Assembly (NCBI GenBank): GCA_029783825.1
Contig: JAREIK010011456.1
Location: 62,001 to 126,000 of the forward strand
Length of the DNA stretch: 64,000 nt
Direction of reading: 5' to 3'
Source: Sapria himalayana
Taxonomy: Eukaryota > Streptophyta > Magnoliopsida > Malpighiales > Rafflesiaceae
A program made the translations under genes and the position numbers. Shown one piece after another: positions 27,508 to 39,375 of the stretch. Every line of letters begins with the position of its first letter. The stretch's first letter is position 1. A model generated the notes under the pieces. It was given only the letters and a program-made list of their open reading frames with translations. It made no database searches and was not told the origin of the DNA.

Positions 27508-28030
27508 AATAGCAAGTAGATATATGACTCATCCTTGTGCCTTTTGAAATAAACATAGCATTCATGGTCACACCTACTGTATTCATGACTAGTCATGAAA
27601 CAGTCAAATCTCTTGTACCACTAACAGAAAGACTACTTAAGTCCATAAAGGGACTTCAGAAGCTTGCACACATGGGTTTCCTTGCCTGATACCTCAAAGC
27701 CCTCAGGCTGGCTCATGAAGATCTCTTCATTGAGATCTCCATGAAGAAAAGCAGTTTTGACATCTAGTTGCTCAATTTCAAGATTCTAATGTGCCACTAA
27801 TGCTAGAAGCACTCTTATTGAGGTATGTCTGACTACAGGAGAGAATATCTCATTGTAGTCAACACCCTCTTTCTGACTAAACCCTCTTGCAACTAGACGT
27901 GCCTTAAACTTTAAACCACCAGCAATTGAGGCATCTTCTTTCTTCTTGAAACCCCATTTGCAAGACACTATTTTTCTTCCCTTTGATTTAGGTACAATGA
28001 TCCAGGTACCATTCTTATTGAAGAGATTCA
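27508..28030 (-). pseudogene. copia pol remnant: RT N-terminal part
   Basis: Minus-strand reading gives NKNGTWIIVPKSKGRK, VSCKWGFKKKEDAS, FKARLVARGFSQKEGVDY and FSPVVRHTSIRVLLAL. After a TAG at 27786-27788 it continues with [38 protein letters not shown], TAGs at 27633-27635 and 27621-27623, then WYKRF. These are the usual copia RT fingers/palm motifs, including the first catalytic Asp in [11 protein letters not shown] frameshift near 28020 separates it from the upstream integrase-side frame. It ends at the nested solo LTR target site, a few codons before YVDD. Confidence 0.92.
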
Positions 28031-28599
28031 ATTTCTTCATTCATGGAAACCAACCATGACTCAGACTCAGGACAATTAACCGCATTCCTGAAGAAGGATG
28101 GTTCAAGAATATCAATTTCTTCAGCAACTTGTAGGGCAAATCCTACAAACTCATCAAAGCCGAATCTCGAAGGAGGATCTATGTTTACCCTCCTTTGTCT
28201 ATCCCTTGCAATGTAATAGGGAGTATACTTCTCAGGTGCAGTTTCAGGTTCAGGTGCAGTTTCAGGTTTAGGTTCAATAACAGATTCATGATCATTTTTA
28301 TGATCAGCTATTGTTTGTCTAGAGACAATAGGTATCCTTCCTGGAGCAACAGAATCAAATTTTAGCTCCACCTTAATTTCAGCTTGAGGAACATGAGATA
28401 GTTGAATAGGACTAAGTACTTGTTTAAGAATGACACTCTTGTCGAAGGTAACACCCCTAGAGAGTATAACTCTCTTTTCAGATGGTGACCAAATATGGAA
28501 TCCTTTGACTCCATCACTATAACCAACAAATATTCCCTTGCGTGCTCGAGGTTCAAGCTTACCATCATCTACATGATAGTAGGCAATACACCCAAACAC
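28018..28599 (-). pseudogene. copia pol remnant: integrase C-terminal region and IN-RT linker
   Basis: An open frame of about 190 codons beginning FGCIAYYHVDDGKLEPRARK, then GIFVGYSDGVKGFHIWSP, which is the family's conserved stretch after the integrase core (FG...H....KLEPRA..GIFVGY). A low-conservation, Glu/Pro-rich linker follows (PEPETAPE), then ESWLVSMNEEIESL before the frameshift near 28020. It is separated from the integrase core by an in-frame TAG at about 28600. The frame is the same as protease and integrase. Confidence 0.9.
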
Positions 28600-29406
28600 C
28601 TACAGATTGGAATAATCTGCAGGTTTACCAGCCCACACTTCAAATGGAATTTTAAAGTTAATTCCACTATGTGGCGATCTGTTTATCAGATGGCATGCTA
28701 TATTAACAGCTTCAGCCCAAAACTCTTTGCCTAAGCCTGATTGAGAGAGCATACAACTTGTTCTCTCTAGAAGAGTTTGGTTTATTCTTTCAGCAATGCC
28801 ATTTTGTTGAGGAGTGTCCCTAATAGTCTTGTGTCTAGCTATACCTTTGTCCTTACAGAATTCCTCAAATTCCGACGAACAGAATTCTAGACCATTATCT
28901 ATTCGTAACAATTTAACCTTCTTTTGTGTTTGATTTTCTACTAAGCTAACCCAATGCTTTAACTTTATAAAAGTCTCGGATTTATGTTTCATCATGAATA
29001 CCCAGGATATCCTAGAGTAATCATCAACTAAACATAAATAAAATCGAGCACCCCCAAGAGATGTGACTCTAGAAGGGCCCCACAAGTCAGCATGGATATA
29101 ATCCAAAATACTGTTTGTACAGTGTATGACCTTACTGAACTTAGTTCTATGTTTCTTACCAAAAACACAATGATCACAGAAATTTAATTTACTGGCTCTA
29201 TGACCAACAAGAAGATTAAGATCAAAAAGAATTTTCATACATTTCTCTCCCATATGTGCTAGCCGCATATGCCACAGTCTGGTAAGTTTAGCTTTGTCTT
29301 CAGATGTTGGCTCTCTGGATATGACAGTAATAGCCCCTGTCACTGTAGAACCTATCAGTGTGTATAAAGTTCCAGTCTTCTGCCACTTCAGTACAACATC
29401 ATCTCC
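28600..29406 (-). pseudogene. copia pol remnant: GAG-pre-integrase and integrase core
   Basis: After an in-frame TGA at about 29404, the reading runs through LKWQKTGTLYTLIG to the zinc-binding H-H-C-C segment (LWHMRLAHMGEKCM ... LNFCDHCVFGKKHR). The integrase core carries the catalytic D-D-E triad, in HADLWGPSRV, LLRIDNGLEF and QQNGIAERIN. The second Asp is preceded by Ile where the family usually has Thr. The core is otherwise intact for about 245 codons, up to the TAG at 28600. In life it would have joined retrotransposon cDNA to the chromosome. Confidence 0.94.
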
Positions 29407-29690
29407 TCAGTGAACATTCAGTGTTCCCTCTCTACCACTGAATGAATATCCCTGATCGTCCAGAACACCAAGAGAAATGAGATTCATTATCATCTCAGAG
29501 AAATATCTCACATTTGAAAGTGAGACAATTCGGCCATCCCAAGTTCTCAGTATGACTGTGCCGATTCCAACCACCTTACATGGTTGGCTGTTCCCCACCA
29601 TAGCATGGCTAGCTTCCTTCTTGTCATATTTGTTGAACCACTCCAAGAGAGTGCTTATATGGAAGGAAGCACCAGTATCCAGATCTAAGA
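29407..29690 (-). pseudogene. copia pol remnant: aspartic protease
   Basis: The active-site motif DTGASFH is encoded on minus at 29659-29679, preceded by FLDL. It is followed by LEWFNKYDKKEAS, NVRYFSEMIMNLISLGVLDD and GYSFSGREG, typical of the copia protease. This frame differs from the zinc-knuckle part of gag, which stops at 29685-29687, so a frameshift lies at the gag-pol border. The domain ends at a TGA at about 29404, in the codon context expected for Arg (CGA). Confidence 0.88.
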
Positions 29691-30562
29691 ATCTGATCTT
29701 GCAATCGTTGTGGAGATTACCAACACAAGGTCTTCTCCATCATCCAGATCATCAAAAGTCACAGCAGTAGTAGGTGGGGGGTTAGGTTGACCTTGCTGTT
29801 CCAGCCTTGCTCTCTTCTTCGGGCACTTAGTTTTCCAATGCCCTTTCTGTTTACAGTAGTGACAAATGTCACCATCCTTTGACCTCTTCTGAATCTTATT
29901 TCCCTTCTTCTTGAATGAATCAGGTTGTGGCCTCCTGTTTGTCACCACAATTCCAGCATGATGTTGTTCAAGTCTTTCAACCTCTACCTTCTGCCTCATC
30001 TCTCTGGAGTGTAGGGTAGCCCGAACATCTTCTAGTGTAATCTTTTTTTCCCCACAATGAGAGATTCAACAAAATTTTCATAAGAAGGAGGAAGAGAACC
30101 CAAGAGTAGAAGTGCAGCATCCTCATCATCCACCTTAGCATCCACACATTTAAGGTCCATGAGGATGCTATTCAAGTCATCCAGATGCTTCTTTAAAGAA
30201 GTTCCCTCTTGCATACTTAGTGTTAACAGCCTTCTCTTCAATAGGAGCTTGTTCATCAATGATTTAGTCATGTACAGGGACTCAAGCTTGAGCCACAGTC
30301 CTGTAGCAGATTTCTTATCTGCTACCTCAGCAATAACTTCATCCGACAAGCTCAATAGAATGGTGGAGTGTGCTTTCTCTTCACGTCTCCAAGCCTCAGC
30401 CTCGGTTATTCCAAGAGCAGCAACAGTGTGTGGACCGAAGCCTTGAACCAGAGGACTCCAAATATCGAAGTTTTTCAAATGAGCTCGCATTTTAATCTAC
30501 CACATACTAAAGCCGTTTCTACCATTGAATTTCTCAATCGTAGTGTTTAGGGTTCCAGCCAT
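29685..30562 (-). pseudogene. copia gag remnant with zinc knuckle
   Basis: The start is the ATG at 30560-30562 (MAGTLNTTIEKFNG), followed by a TAG at 30497-30499 where the frame reads W-stop-I-K. About 150 codons then follow, with LKNFDIWSPLVQG, AWRREEKAHSTILLSLSDE, LWLKLESLYMTKSLMNK and LDDLNSILMDLK (the UBN2/gag-polypeptide region). An A-run near 30046-30053 shifts the frame. The second part includes a CCHC knuckle, CHYCKQKGHWKTKC. Gag would form the cytoplasmic particle and bind RNA. It is now split by one stop and one frameshift. Confidence 0.92.
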
Positions 30563-30641
30563 TTCAACAAAATATCGCTTGTACAGAAAAAAAAAATCAC
30601 AAACCTTAATTGCACAATTTCTCGAAAAATTCCAAAATCAA

Positions 30642-30653
30642 GCTCTGATACCA
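30642..30653 (-). other. primer-binding site (tRNA-iMet)
   Basis: The minus strand reads TGGTATCAGAGC two bases after the 5' LTR end. This is the standard plant copia primer site complementary to the 3' end of initiator methionine tRNA, and it fixes the element's orientation. Confidence 0.95.
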
Positions 30654-30655
30654 AT

Positions 30656-31232
30656 TGTTGGGTAATTGTGCTTCCACGGTAGTGAGATTAAAACTAGAAA
30701 CAACAGAAAACACAGAAAAACAAGTAATATAATTCCAAGTTCTCAAGCATCCACAACACAATCAAAAAACGAGAAAATCAACACCGAAAATAAGGTGGTT
30801 CGCTAGTCGCTCAGTACGACTAGTTATATCAACCAGAAAACACTTAAGCATTACAAATTAAAACCAAATCGGAAAGGTCTTATAGTATGCAGCACACAGC
30901 AGTCGCGAAAATTCGCGCAGAGAGAAGAGTGGGATGATGAATAGTTCCACGGGTCAAAAACAGCCGCTCAAAAAATAAAATTACAAATCGTTTTATATTA
31001 AAAAAAATATCTGGTTCATTTAATCGTAGCGGGTCGGATCATGGAACGGGTCAGGCTCTGCTCCCAAAATTTCGGCCCACTAACCGGATAGCTAGACCTC
31101 CATTTTTGTGCTACTGCTGCATCTCCGAGCTTTTAATATTTCATTTCCGGCACTTACATGAAAATATTAAAATAGAAAAACATTTTGTTATACAAACAGA
31201 TTATTAAATAAAAACAAATTACATATACATCA
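30656..31232 (-). repeat. 5' LTR of copia element
   Basis: 577 bp, identical in length to the 3' LTR. On the element's strand it begins TGATGTATATG and ends CCCAACA, next to the primer site. It carries the likely promoter (TATA-like motif at 30991-30997). Confidence 0.95.
30991..30997 (-). promoter_or_regulatory. TATA-like motif in copia 5' LTR
   Basis: The minus strand reads TATAAAA about 235 bases into the LTR, a reasonable place for the element's promoter. The motif and its AT-rich surroundings recur in the other LTRs. No start site can be read directly. Confidence 0.45.
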
Positions 31233-33673
31233 TATATATTTAGGAGTTTAATGATTTACCTATATGTGCATTTAGTGGTTTATATGTTTTATTTAAAAAA
31301 TAAAATAACAAAAAATTAATTTTTGTTTTTTTTTTGATATTTTCAAAGGGTATAACCATTGAAAATACAATAAAATTTAAATTTTTTTCTAAAGTGAATA
31401 CAATATTTAGTTATAATAATCAATATATTTATATATCATATAAATTCAAAATAAACAATTTTATTGGTAAATATTCTAATAATGATCAAAATATAAATTA
31501 ATAATATATTATTAATAAGATAGATATCAATTAAAATATAATTACAAAACCTAAAATGATTCAGAAGCAAAGCAAATTATATTACTATATAATAATTTTT
31601 TGTTTTGAATTTTTTTTTTAGAGTTTATGTATATTTTTTTGATGAAAAATAATTTATATAAATTATATTTGTCTAACTTATAATTTATTGTGTAATTAAT
31701 ATATTTATAAAAATAAACAAATAAATAATTAAAATGAATATTTAAAATTATAATGAAAAAAATGAGATTTATTATTTATTATTTAAGGATACTGGTTTAA
31801 TTTAAATTAGATATTTCTCACTAATAATTTATTTTGTAATTAATATTTCTATAAAAATAAACTGATAAATATTTAAAATAAAAATTTAAAATTATACTGA
31901 ATAAAATTTAAAATGAGATTTATGATTTATTTTTACTCTATACCAGTTTAATGGATTAAGTATTAAGAGGTTTTTTCATTTAGGAATTTAGCGATTTATG
32001 TTTTTAGGCTTTTAATGGTTTATACGTTTTATTTAAAAAAATAAAATATCAAAAAAAATTTCTATAATTTTTTCTCATTTTCATAGGTTATAACCTTTGA
32101 AAATATAATAATATTTAAATTTTTTTGAAATGTGAATACAATCCTTAGTTATAATAATATTAATAATTATATATCATATAAATTTAATATAAACAATTTT
32201 ATTGATATATATTATAATAATGATCAGAATTAAATTTATAAAATATTGAATTAAGATAGATATTAATTAAAAAATAATTACAAAACCCAAATTGATTCAA
32301 AATTATAATAAAATATATTTCTGGATAACAATTTTTAATTTTTAAATTTTGACTTCTTTTATAAGCACATATATTTTTTAAATTATATTTGTCGCACTCA
32401 TAATTTATTTTGTAAAAAATAATTCTAAAAAAATAAACTAATACATAATTAAAATGAATATTTAAAATTATAATAAATAGAATTAAAAATTAGATTTATT
32501 AATTATTAAGTAGTATATAGCTGTTTAATGGTTTAGGTATTTTGGAATTACGGGGTTTAGGAGTTTACAAATTTAACTGTGTATGTATTTAGTTGTTTAT
32601 AGGTGTTATTTTAAAAAAAATATTAAAAAAATTATTTTTTTTATTTTTTGATATTTTCAAAAGGTTATAAACTTTGAAAATATAATAATTTTTAAATTTT
32701 TTTCAAAAGTGAATACTATATTTAGTTATAATAATCATTATATTTTTTTGATAAATATTCTAATAATGATCAAAGAATATATTAATAATCTATTATAAAT
32801 AAGATAGATATCAATTTAAATATAATTACAAAACCTAAAATGATTCAGAAACAATGTAAAATATATTACTATATAATAATTTTTTGTTTTGAATTTTTTT
32901 TTCTTTTAAAACGTTTATCTATATTATTTTGATGAAAAATAATTATATAAATTATATATATCTAACTTAATTTATTCTGTAATTAATAATTATATAAAAA
33001 TAAACAAATAAATAATTAAAATGAGTATTTTAAATTATAATGAAAAAAATAATATTGAGATTTATTATTTATTATTTAGGGTATACTAGTTAAAATGATT
33101 ATCTATTTAGGGTTTTCGAGATTTAGAAGTTATTGATTTAAGTATTTTGGCATTTAGTTGGTTATAGGATTTATTTAAACACTGAAATAACAAAAAAATT
33201 ATTTTTGTTATGTTTTCACATTTTCAAAGTTTATAACATTTGAAAATAGAATAATTTTAAAATTTTTTTAAAATGTGAATAAAATATTTAGTAATAATAA
33301 TCATTATAATTATATATAATATAAACTAATTATAAATAATTTTATTGATAGATTTGATATCAATTATCAAAAAATAAATTTAAAACCTATTATTAAAATG
33401 ATAGATATAAATTAAAATATAATTACAACACCTAAAATGATTCAAAATCAATGTAAAATTTATTACTAAATAATAATTTTTTGTTTTTAAATTTTTACTT
33501 CTTTTTATAAGATTATATTTTTTTATTAAAAGTAAATTATTTATATTATATTTGTTTGACTAATTATTTATTTTGTAATTAATATTTATATAAAAAATAA
33601 ACTAATAAATATTTAAAATGATCATTTAAAATTATAGTGAATACAAATTAAAATGAGATTTAAGATTTATTAT
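31233..33673 (-). repeat. AT-rich satellite, orientation B, between copia element and solo LTR
   Basis: Resumes the m1 box split by the copia insertion (31233-31260), then m2 near 32020, m1 near 32590, and an m10-like box near 33160. Palindromes of the AAGGTTATAACC type lie near 31345 (damaged), 32088 and 32663. No gene is visible. Confidence 0.85.
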
Positions 33674-34244
33674 TGATGTATATGTAATTTATTTTTTTAT
33701 AATCTGTTTGTATAACCAAATATTTTTTCTATTTTAAAGTTTTCATGTAAGTGCAAGAAAAAAAGTATTAAGAGGACGGGGATGCAGTAGTAGCACAATA
33801 ACAGAGGTCTCGCTGATCAGACAGCGGGCTGAAATTGGAGTAGAGCCTGACCCATCACATGATCACACCCGCTCCGGTTAAATGAACCGAGCGAAATTTT
33901 AATATAAAAAGTTTCATAATTTTATTTTCAGGTTGCTGTTTTTGAACTCGTGGAACTGTTCATCATTTCTCTCTTCTCTCTATTCGATTTATCATGACTA
34001 TTCTATGTGCTGCATACTGTAAGACATTTATGTTGCTTTAATCTGTAATGCAAAAGCATTTTCTGGTGGATTTATCTAGTCTTACTGAGCGACTAACGAA
34101 CCACGTTATTTTCGGTGTTTATTTTTCGTTTTTTGATTCTATCATGGATGGTTGCTGAATTAGGATATATATATTGATTGTTTTTTGTTGTTTCTATGGT
34201 TCTGTATCTCAATCTCACTACTATGGAAGCACAATTGCTCAACA
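33674..34244 (+). mobile_element. solo LTR of the same copia family, opposite orientation
   Basis: 571 bp running TGATGTATATGTAATTT... to ...GCTCAACA on +, so its transcription sense is opposite to the full-length element. It is flanked by the perfect duplication ATTAT (33669-33673 and 34245-34249). No primer site or internal sequence is left, so it is a product of LTR-LTR recombination. It is clearly more diverged than the other LTRs (its hairpin is broken), hence probably an older insertion. Confidence 0.95.
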
Positions 34245-35467
34245 ATTATATATGGTATACTGGTTAAATGGATCGATTATTTAGGGGTTTTATTGTTTAG
34301 GAGTTAAGCAATTAATGTTTTTATGCATTTAGTGGTATATAGGTTTTATTTATATAATAAAAATAAATTTTTTTTTGAATTTTTTTAGATATTCAAAGGT
34401 TATAACCTTTAAAAATAAAATAATTTTTAAAATTTTTGGAAATGTGAATAGCATGTATAATTATATTAATCTTATTAATTATATATCATATAAATTCAAA
34501 ATAAATAATTCTAATGATAGATATTATAATAATGATCAAAAATTGAATTAATAAACTATTATTTATAATATAAATATTAAAAAAATATATATTTACAAAA
34601 CACAAAATGATTCAAAATCAAAAAAAAATATTACTAAATAATAATATTTAATTTTTAAAATTTTCCATCTTTTTATATGCTTATATTTTTTTATGATTAT
34701 AAATAAATTATTTAAATAATATCAGTCTCACTCGAAATTTATTTTGTAATTAATTTTTCTAAAAAATTAAAATATAAATAATTAAAATGAATATTTAAAA
34801 TTATAATAAATAGAAATAAAAATTAGATTTATTATTTATTAAGTAGTATACAACTGTTATAAGGTTTATGTATTTAGGGGTTTCGGGTTTTATGAGCTAC
34901 TGATTTAAGTAAGTAAACATTTAGTGGTCTATAGTTTTTATTTAAAAAAGAAATAACAAAAAATTTATTTTTTGTATTATTTCTGATTTTTTAAGATTAT
35001 AACTTTTGAAAATATAATAAATTTTAAATTTTTTTCAAAAGTGATTACAATAATTATTTATAATAATCATAATAATTATATATCATATAAATTCAATATA
35101 AATAATTTTTATTCATAGATATTCTAATAATTATCAAAAAATAAATTAAAAATCTAATATGAATAAGATTGATATTACTTAAAGAATAATATCAAAACCT
35201 AAAATGATTCAAAAGCAAAGAAAAATATATTACTTAATAATAATTATTTGTTTTTAAATTTGTATTATTTTTATAAGCTTATCTATTTTTTGATGAAAAA
35301 TAATTTTTATAAATTATATTTTTAACTCATAATTTATTTTATAATTAATATATATATATAAATAAAAAACTTAACAATCAAAATGAATTTTTAAAATTAT
35401 AATGAAAACAAATAAAAATGAGATTTATTAATTATTATTTAGGGTACACCGGTTTAAAGGATTATCT
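34245..35467 (-). repeat. AT-rich satellite, orientation B, up to an inversion junction
   Basis: Boxes near 34335 (m4), 34920 (m3) and 35440 (m11, GGTTTAAAGGATTATCT). The last is cut where orientation changes. No gene is visible. Confidence 0.85.
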
Positions 35468-38400
35468 TATAATTATTAAGATTATTATAACTAAATATTA
35501 TATTTACTTTTGAAAAAAAATTTAAAATTATTAATATATTTTCAAAGGTTATAACTTCAAAAAATATAAAAAATCAGAAATTTTCTTTTTATTATTTTAA
35601 TATTTAAATAAAACTTATAAACCACTAAATGACAAAACATTTAAATCTCTAGACTCCTAAACACCAAAACCCCCTAAATACTTAAACCATTAAACCTATA
35701 TAACCTAAATAATAAATAATATATCTCATTTTTATTTGTATTCATTATAAGTTTAAATATTCATTTTAATTATTTTTTTGTTTTTTTTATAGAAATATTA
35801 ATTACAAAATAAATAATCAGTGAGAAAGATATAATTTAATTATATTATTTTTTATTCAAAAATAATAATCTTATACAAATAAAAAAAATTTCAAAAATTT
35901 AAAATTTTATTTAATAATATAATTTACTTTGATTTTGAATTATTTTGGGTTCTGCAAATATATTTTAATTAATATCTATCTTATTAATAAGAGTTTATTA
36001 ATTTATTTTTCTATCATTATAATAATATATATTAATAAAATTTTTATATTAAATTTACATCAAATATAATTATTAAGATTATTTACCTAAGTATTGCATT
36101 CATATTTTAGAAAGATTAAAAAATTATTATATTTTAAAAGGTAATAACATTTGAAAATCACAAAAATTAATAAAAATAAATTTTTTGTTATTTCATTCAT
36201 TAAATAAAACCTATAAACACATAAATGTGCAAACATATAAATCAATAAACTCTTTAACCACAAAACCACAATAAACTTAAACAATTAAATAGTTATACCC
36301 TACATAATAAATCATAACTCTCATTTTTATTAGTATTCATTATAATTTTAAATATACATTTTAATTATTTATTAGTTTAATTTTATAGAAATATAAATTA
36401 CACAATAAATTATTAGTGAGCCAGATATAATTTAAATAATTTATTTTTCATCAAAAAATATATAGGCTTATAAATGGATAAAATATTTAAAAATTTAAAT
36501 GTAATATTTAGTAAAATATTTCACTTTGATTTTGAATCATTTTATGTTTTGTAAATATATTTTAAACAATATTTATCTTATTAATAATTGTTTATTAATC
36601 TTTTGTATGATCATTATTATAATATATATCAATATAATTGTTTATATTGAATTTACATGATATATAATTATTAAGATTATCATAACTAATTATCATTGTT
36701 TAAATAAAACTTATAGACCACTAAATGCCTAAACACTTAAATATATATACTCCAAAACACAAAAGCCTCTAAATTCTTAAAACATTAAACTCATAAACCT
36801 TAAATATAATTTAAATAATTTATTTTTCATCATAAAAAATTATAAGCTTATAAAAAGAATCAAAAACTAAAAAACAAAAATTATTATTTTGTAATAAATT
36901 TTACTTGGATTTTGAATAATTTTAGGTTTTGCAATTATATTTTAATTTATATCTTTCATATTAATAATAGCATATTAATTTATTTTTTGATAATTGATAT
37001 CATATCTATCAATTAAATTGTTTATATTTAGTTTATATTATATTTAATTATAATGATTATTATTACTAAATATTGTATTCACATTTTTGAAAAAATTTAA
37101 AATTATTATATTTTCGAAGGTTATAACCTTTGATAATGTTAGAAAATATCAAAAATAATTATTTTGTTATATCATTGTTTAAATAAATCCAATAAACTAC
37201 TAAATGCCTAAACACTTAAGTCAATAACTCTGAAATCTCGAAAACCCTAAATAGAAAATCATTTTAAACTGGTACACCCTAAATAATAAATAATAAATCT
37301 CAATATTATTTTTTTAATTATAATTTAAAATATTCATTTTAATTATTTATTCTTTTATTTTTATTAAATATTAATTACAATATAAATTATGAGTTAGACA
37401 AATATAATTTATATAAATTATTTTTCATAAAAAATATAGATAAACTTATAAAAAGAAGCAAAACATCAAAAAAATTATTATTTAGTTATATATTTTATTT
37501 TGATTTTGAATAAATTTATGTTTTGCAAATAACTTTTAAATAAAATCTTTCTTATTAATAAATGTTTATTAATTTATTTTTTGATCATTAATATAATATC
37601 TATCAATATAATTGATTATATTGAATTTACATGATATATAATTATTAAGATTATCATAATTAAATATAGTATTCACATATAAAAAAAATTTAAAAATTTT
37701 TATATTTTCAAAGGTTATAACCTTCAAAAATGATAAAAAATAACAAAAATAATTTTTTTGTTATATCATTGTTTATAAAAAACTTATAAACCAATAAATG
37801 CCTAAATACATAAATATCTAAACTCTTAAACTCCGAAACCCCTAAATAATAAATAAAAAATCTTATTTTTTTTAATTATAATATTAAATAATAATTTTAA
37901 TTATTTATTTGTTTATTTATATATAAATATTAATTACAAAATAAATTGAGCTAGAAAAAAATAATTTATATAAATTATTTTTCATAAAAAAATTATAGAT
38001 AAACTTTATAAAAGAAATAAAAATTTAAAAACAAAAAATTATTATATAGTAATATATTTTGCTTTGCTTTTGAATCATATTAAATTTTGTAATTATTTTT
38101 TAATTAATATCTATCTTATTAATAATAGATTATTAATTTATTTTTTGATCATTATTAGAATATTTATCAATAAAATTGTTTATATTGAATTTACATGATA
38201 TATAATTATAAAGATTATTATAACTAAATATTATATTTACATTTAAAAATAATTTAAAAATTATTTTATTTTTAAAGGTTATCATCATTGAAAATTAGAT
38301 AAAATCACAAAAATAAATTTTTTGTTATTTTATTGTTTATATAAAACATATAAAATAATAAAAGCCTAAATGCTAAAATCATTAAACTCATAAACCCCAA

Positions 38401-39375
38401 AACCCCAAAAACCTTAAATACTTAAACATTTAAACCATCTTTAAAGGTTTAAGTATTTATAAATAATATATAAATATCTATCAATAAATAAAAGTGTATT
38501 AATTGATTTTTTGATCATTATTATATTTATATTTATATTTAGTTTATTAATATCTATCAATAAAATTGTTTATTTTTAATATACATGATATATAATTATT
38601 AAATTTATTATAACTAAATATTGAATTCTTTTGAAAAAATTGAAAAGTTATTATATTTATAAAGGTTATAACCTTCAAAATTGATAAAAAATTTGAAAGA
38701 TAATTTTTTTGTTATTTTATTATTTAAATAAAACATATAAACTACTAAATTCCTAAACACTTAAATCACTAACCTCCTAAACTCCTAAATACTTAAAACC
38801 TTAAAACTGGTATACCCTAAATAATTAATCATAAATCTCATTTTTATTTTTATTCATTATAATTTTAATATTCATTTTAATTATGTATTAGTTTATTTTT
38901 ATAGAAATGTTAATTGCAAAATAAAATTATGAATGAGACAAATATAATTTAAATTATTTATCTTCATCAAAAAAATTTATAAGCGTCTAAAAAGAATCAA
39001 AAATTTAAAAATAAAAAATTATTATTTATTAATATATTTTACTTTGATTTTGAATCATTTTAGGTTTTGCAAATATATTTTATTTAATATCTATCTATTA
39101 ATAATAGTTTATTAATCTATTTTATGATCAATATTATAATATCAATCAATAAAATTATTTATATTGAATTTTCATGATATTTAATTTTTATGATTATTAT
39201 AATTAAATATTGTATTAGCATTTGAAAAAAAATTAAAAATTATAATATTTTCAATTGTTAAAACCTTGATTTTGATAAAAAATCATAAAAAAAAGAATTT
39301 TCGTTATTTAAATTTGTAAATAAAACCTATAAACCACAAAATATCTAAATACTTAAATTACTAAACTCCTAAACC
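35468..39375 (+). repeat. AT-rich satellite, orientation A, left flank of 2.5-kb unit copy 3
   Basis: Boxes near 35622 (m5), 36207 (m6), 36709 (m9, short), 37180 (m10), 37780 (m9-like), then irregular monomers near 38350, 38730 and 39330. The part from about 37850 is colinear with about 60420-61832 before copy 4, including a private fold-back at 38415-38459. No gene is visible. Confidence 0.85.
38415..38459. repeat. fold-back (13-bp arms) shared by two satellite blocks
   Basis: TAAATACTTAAAC at 38415-38427 is repeated in inverted form at 38447-38459. It marks a local rearrangement that joins a box to its own reverse complement. The same rearrangement, with a slightly decayed right arm, is at about 60989-61031. 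Confidence 0.8.

Larger units (their letters stand above)
25342..31232 (-). mobile_element. Ty1/copia LTR retrotransposon, full-length but degenerate
   Basis: Two 577-bp LTRs enclose a tRNA-iMet primer site, gag, protease, integrase, reverse transcriptase, RNase H and a polypurine tract. The integrase-before-RT order defines copia. Everything reads on the minus strand. Total length is 5891 bp, of which 560 bp is a later nested solo LTR and its TSD, giving about 5.3 kb originally. The gag and RT wording suggest the Tork/Tnt1-like side of the superfamily, which I have not verified. The LTRs differ at roughly 50-55 positions by hand count (about 9%). Several stops and frameshifts make it non-autonomous now. 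It lies inside a satellite box with a 5-bp TSD. Confidence 0.95.

Noticed and set aside
28495..28734. Plus-strand open frames over the copia element (also 29477-29770, 30159-30446, 26952-27158)
   Set aside because: Antisense to well-supported gag/pol or inside an LTR; no independent motif.
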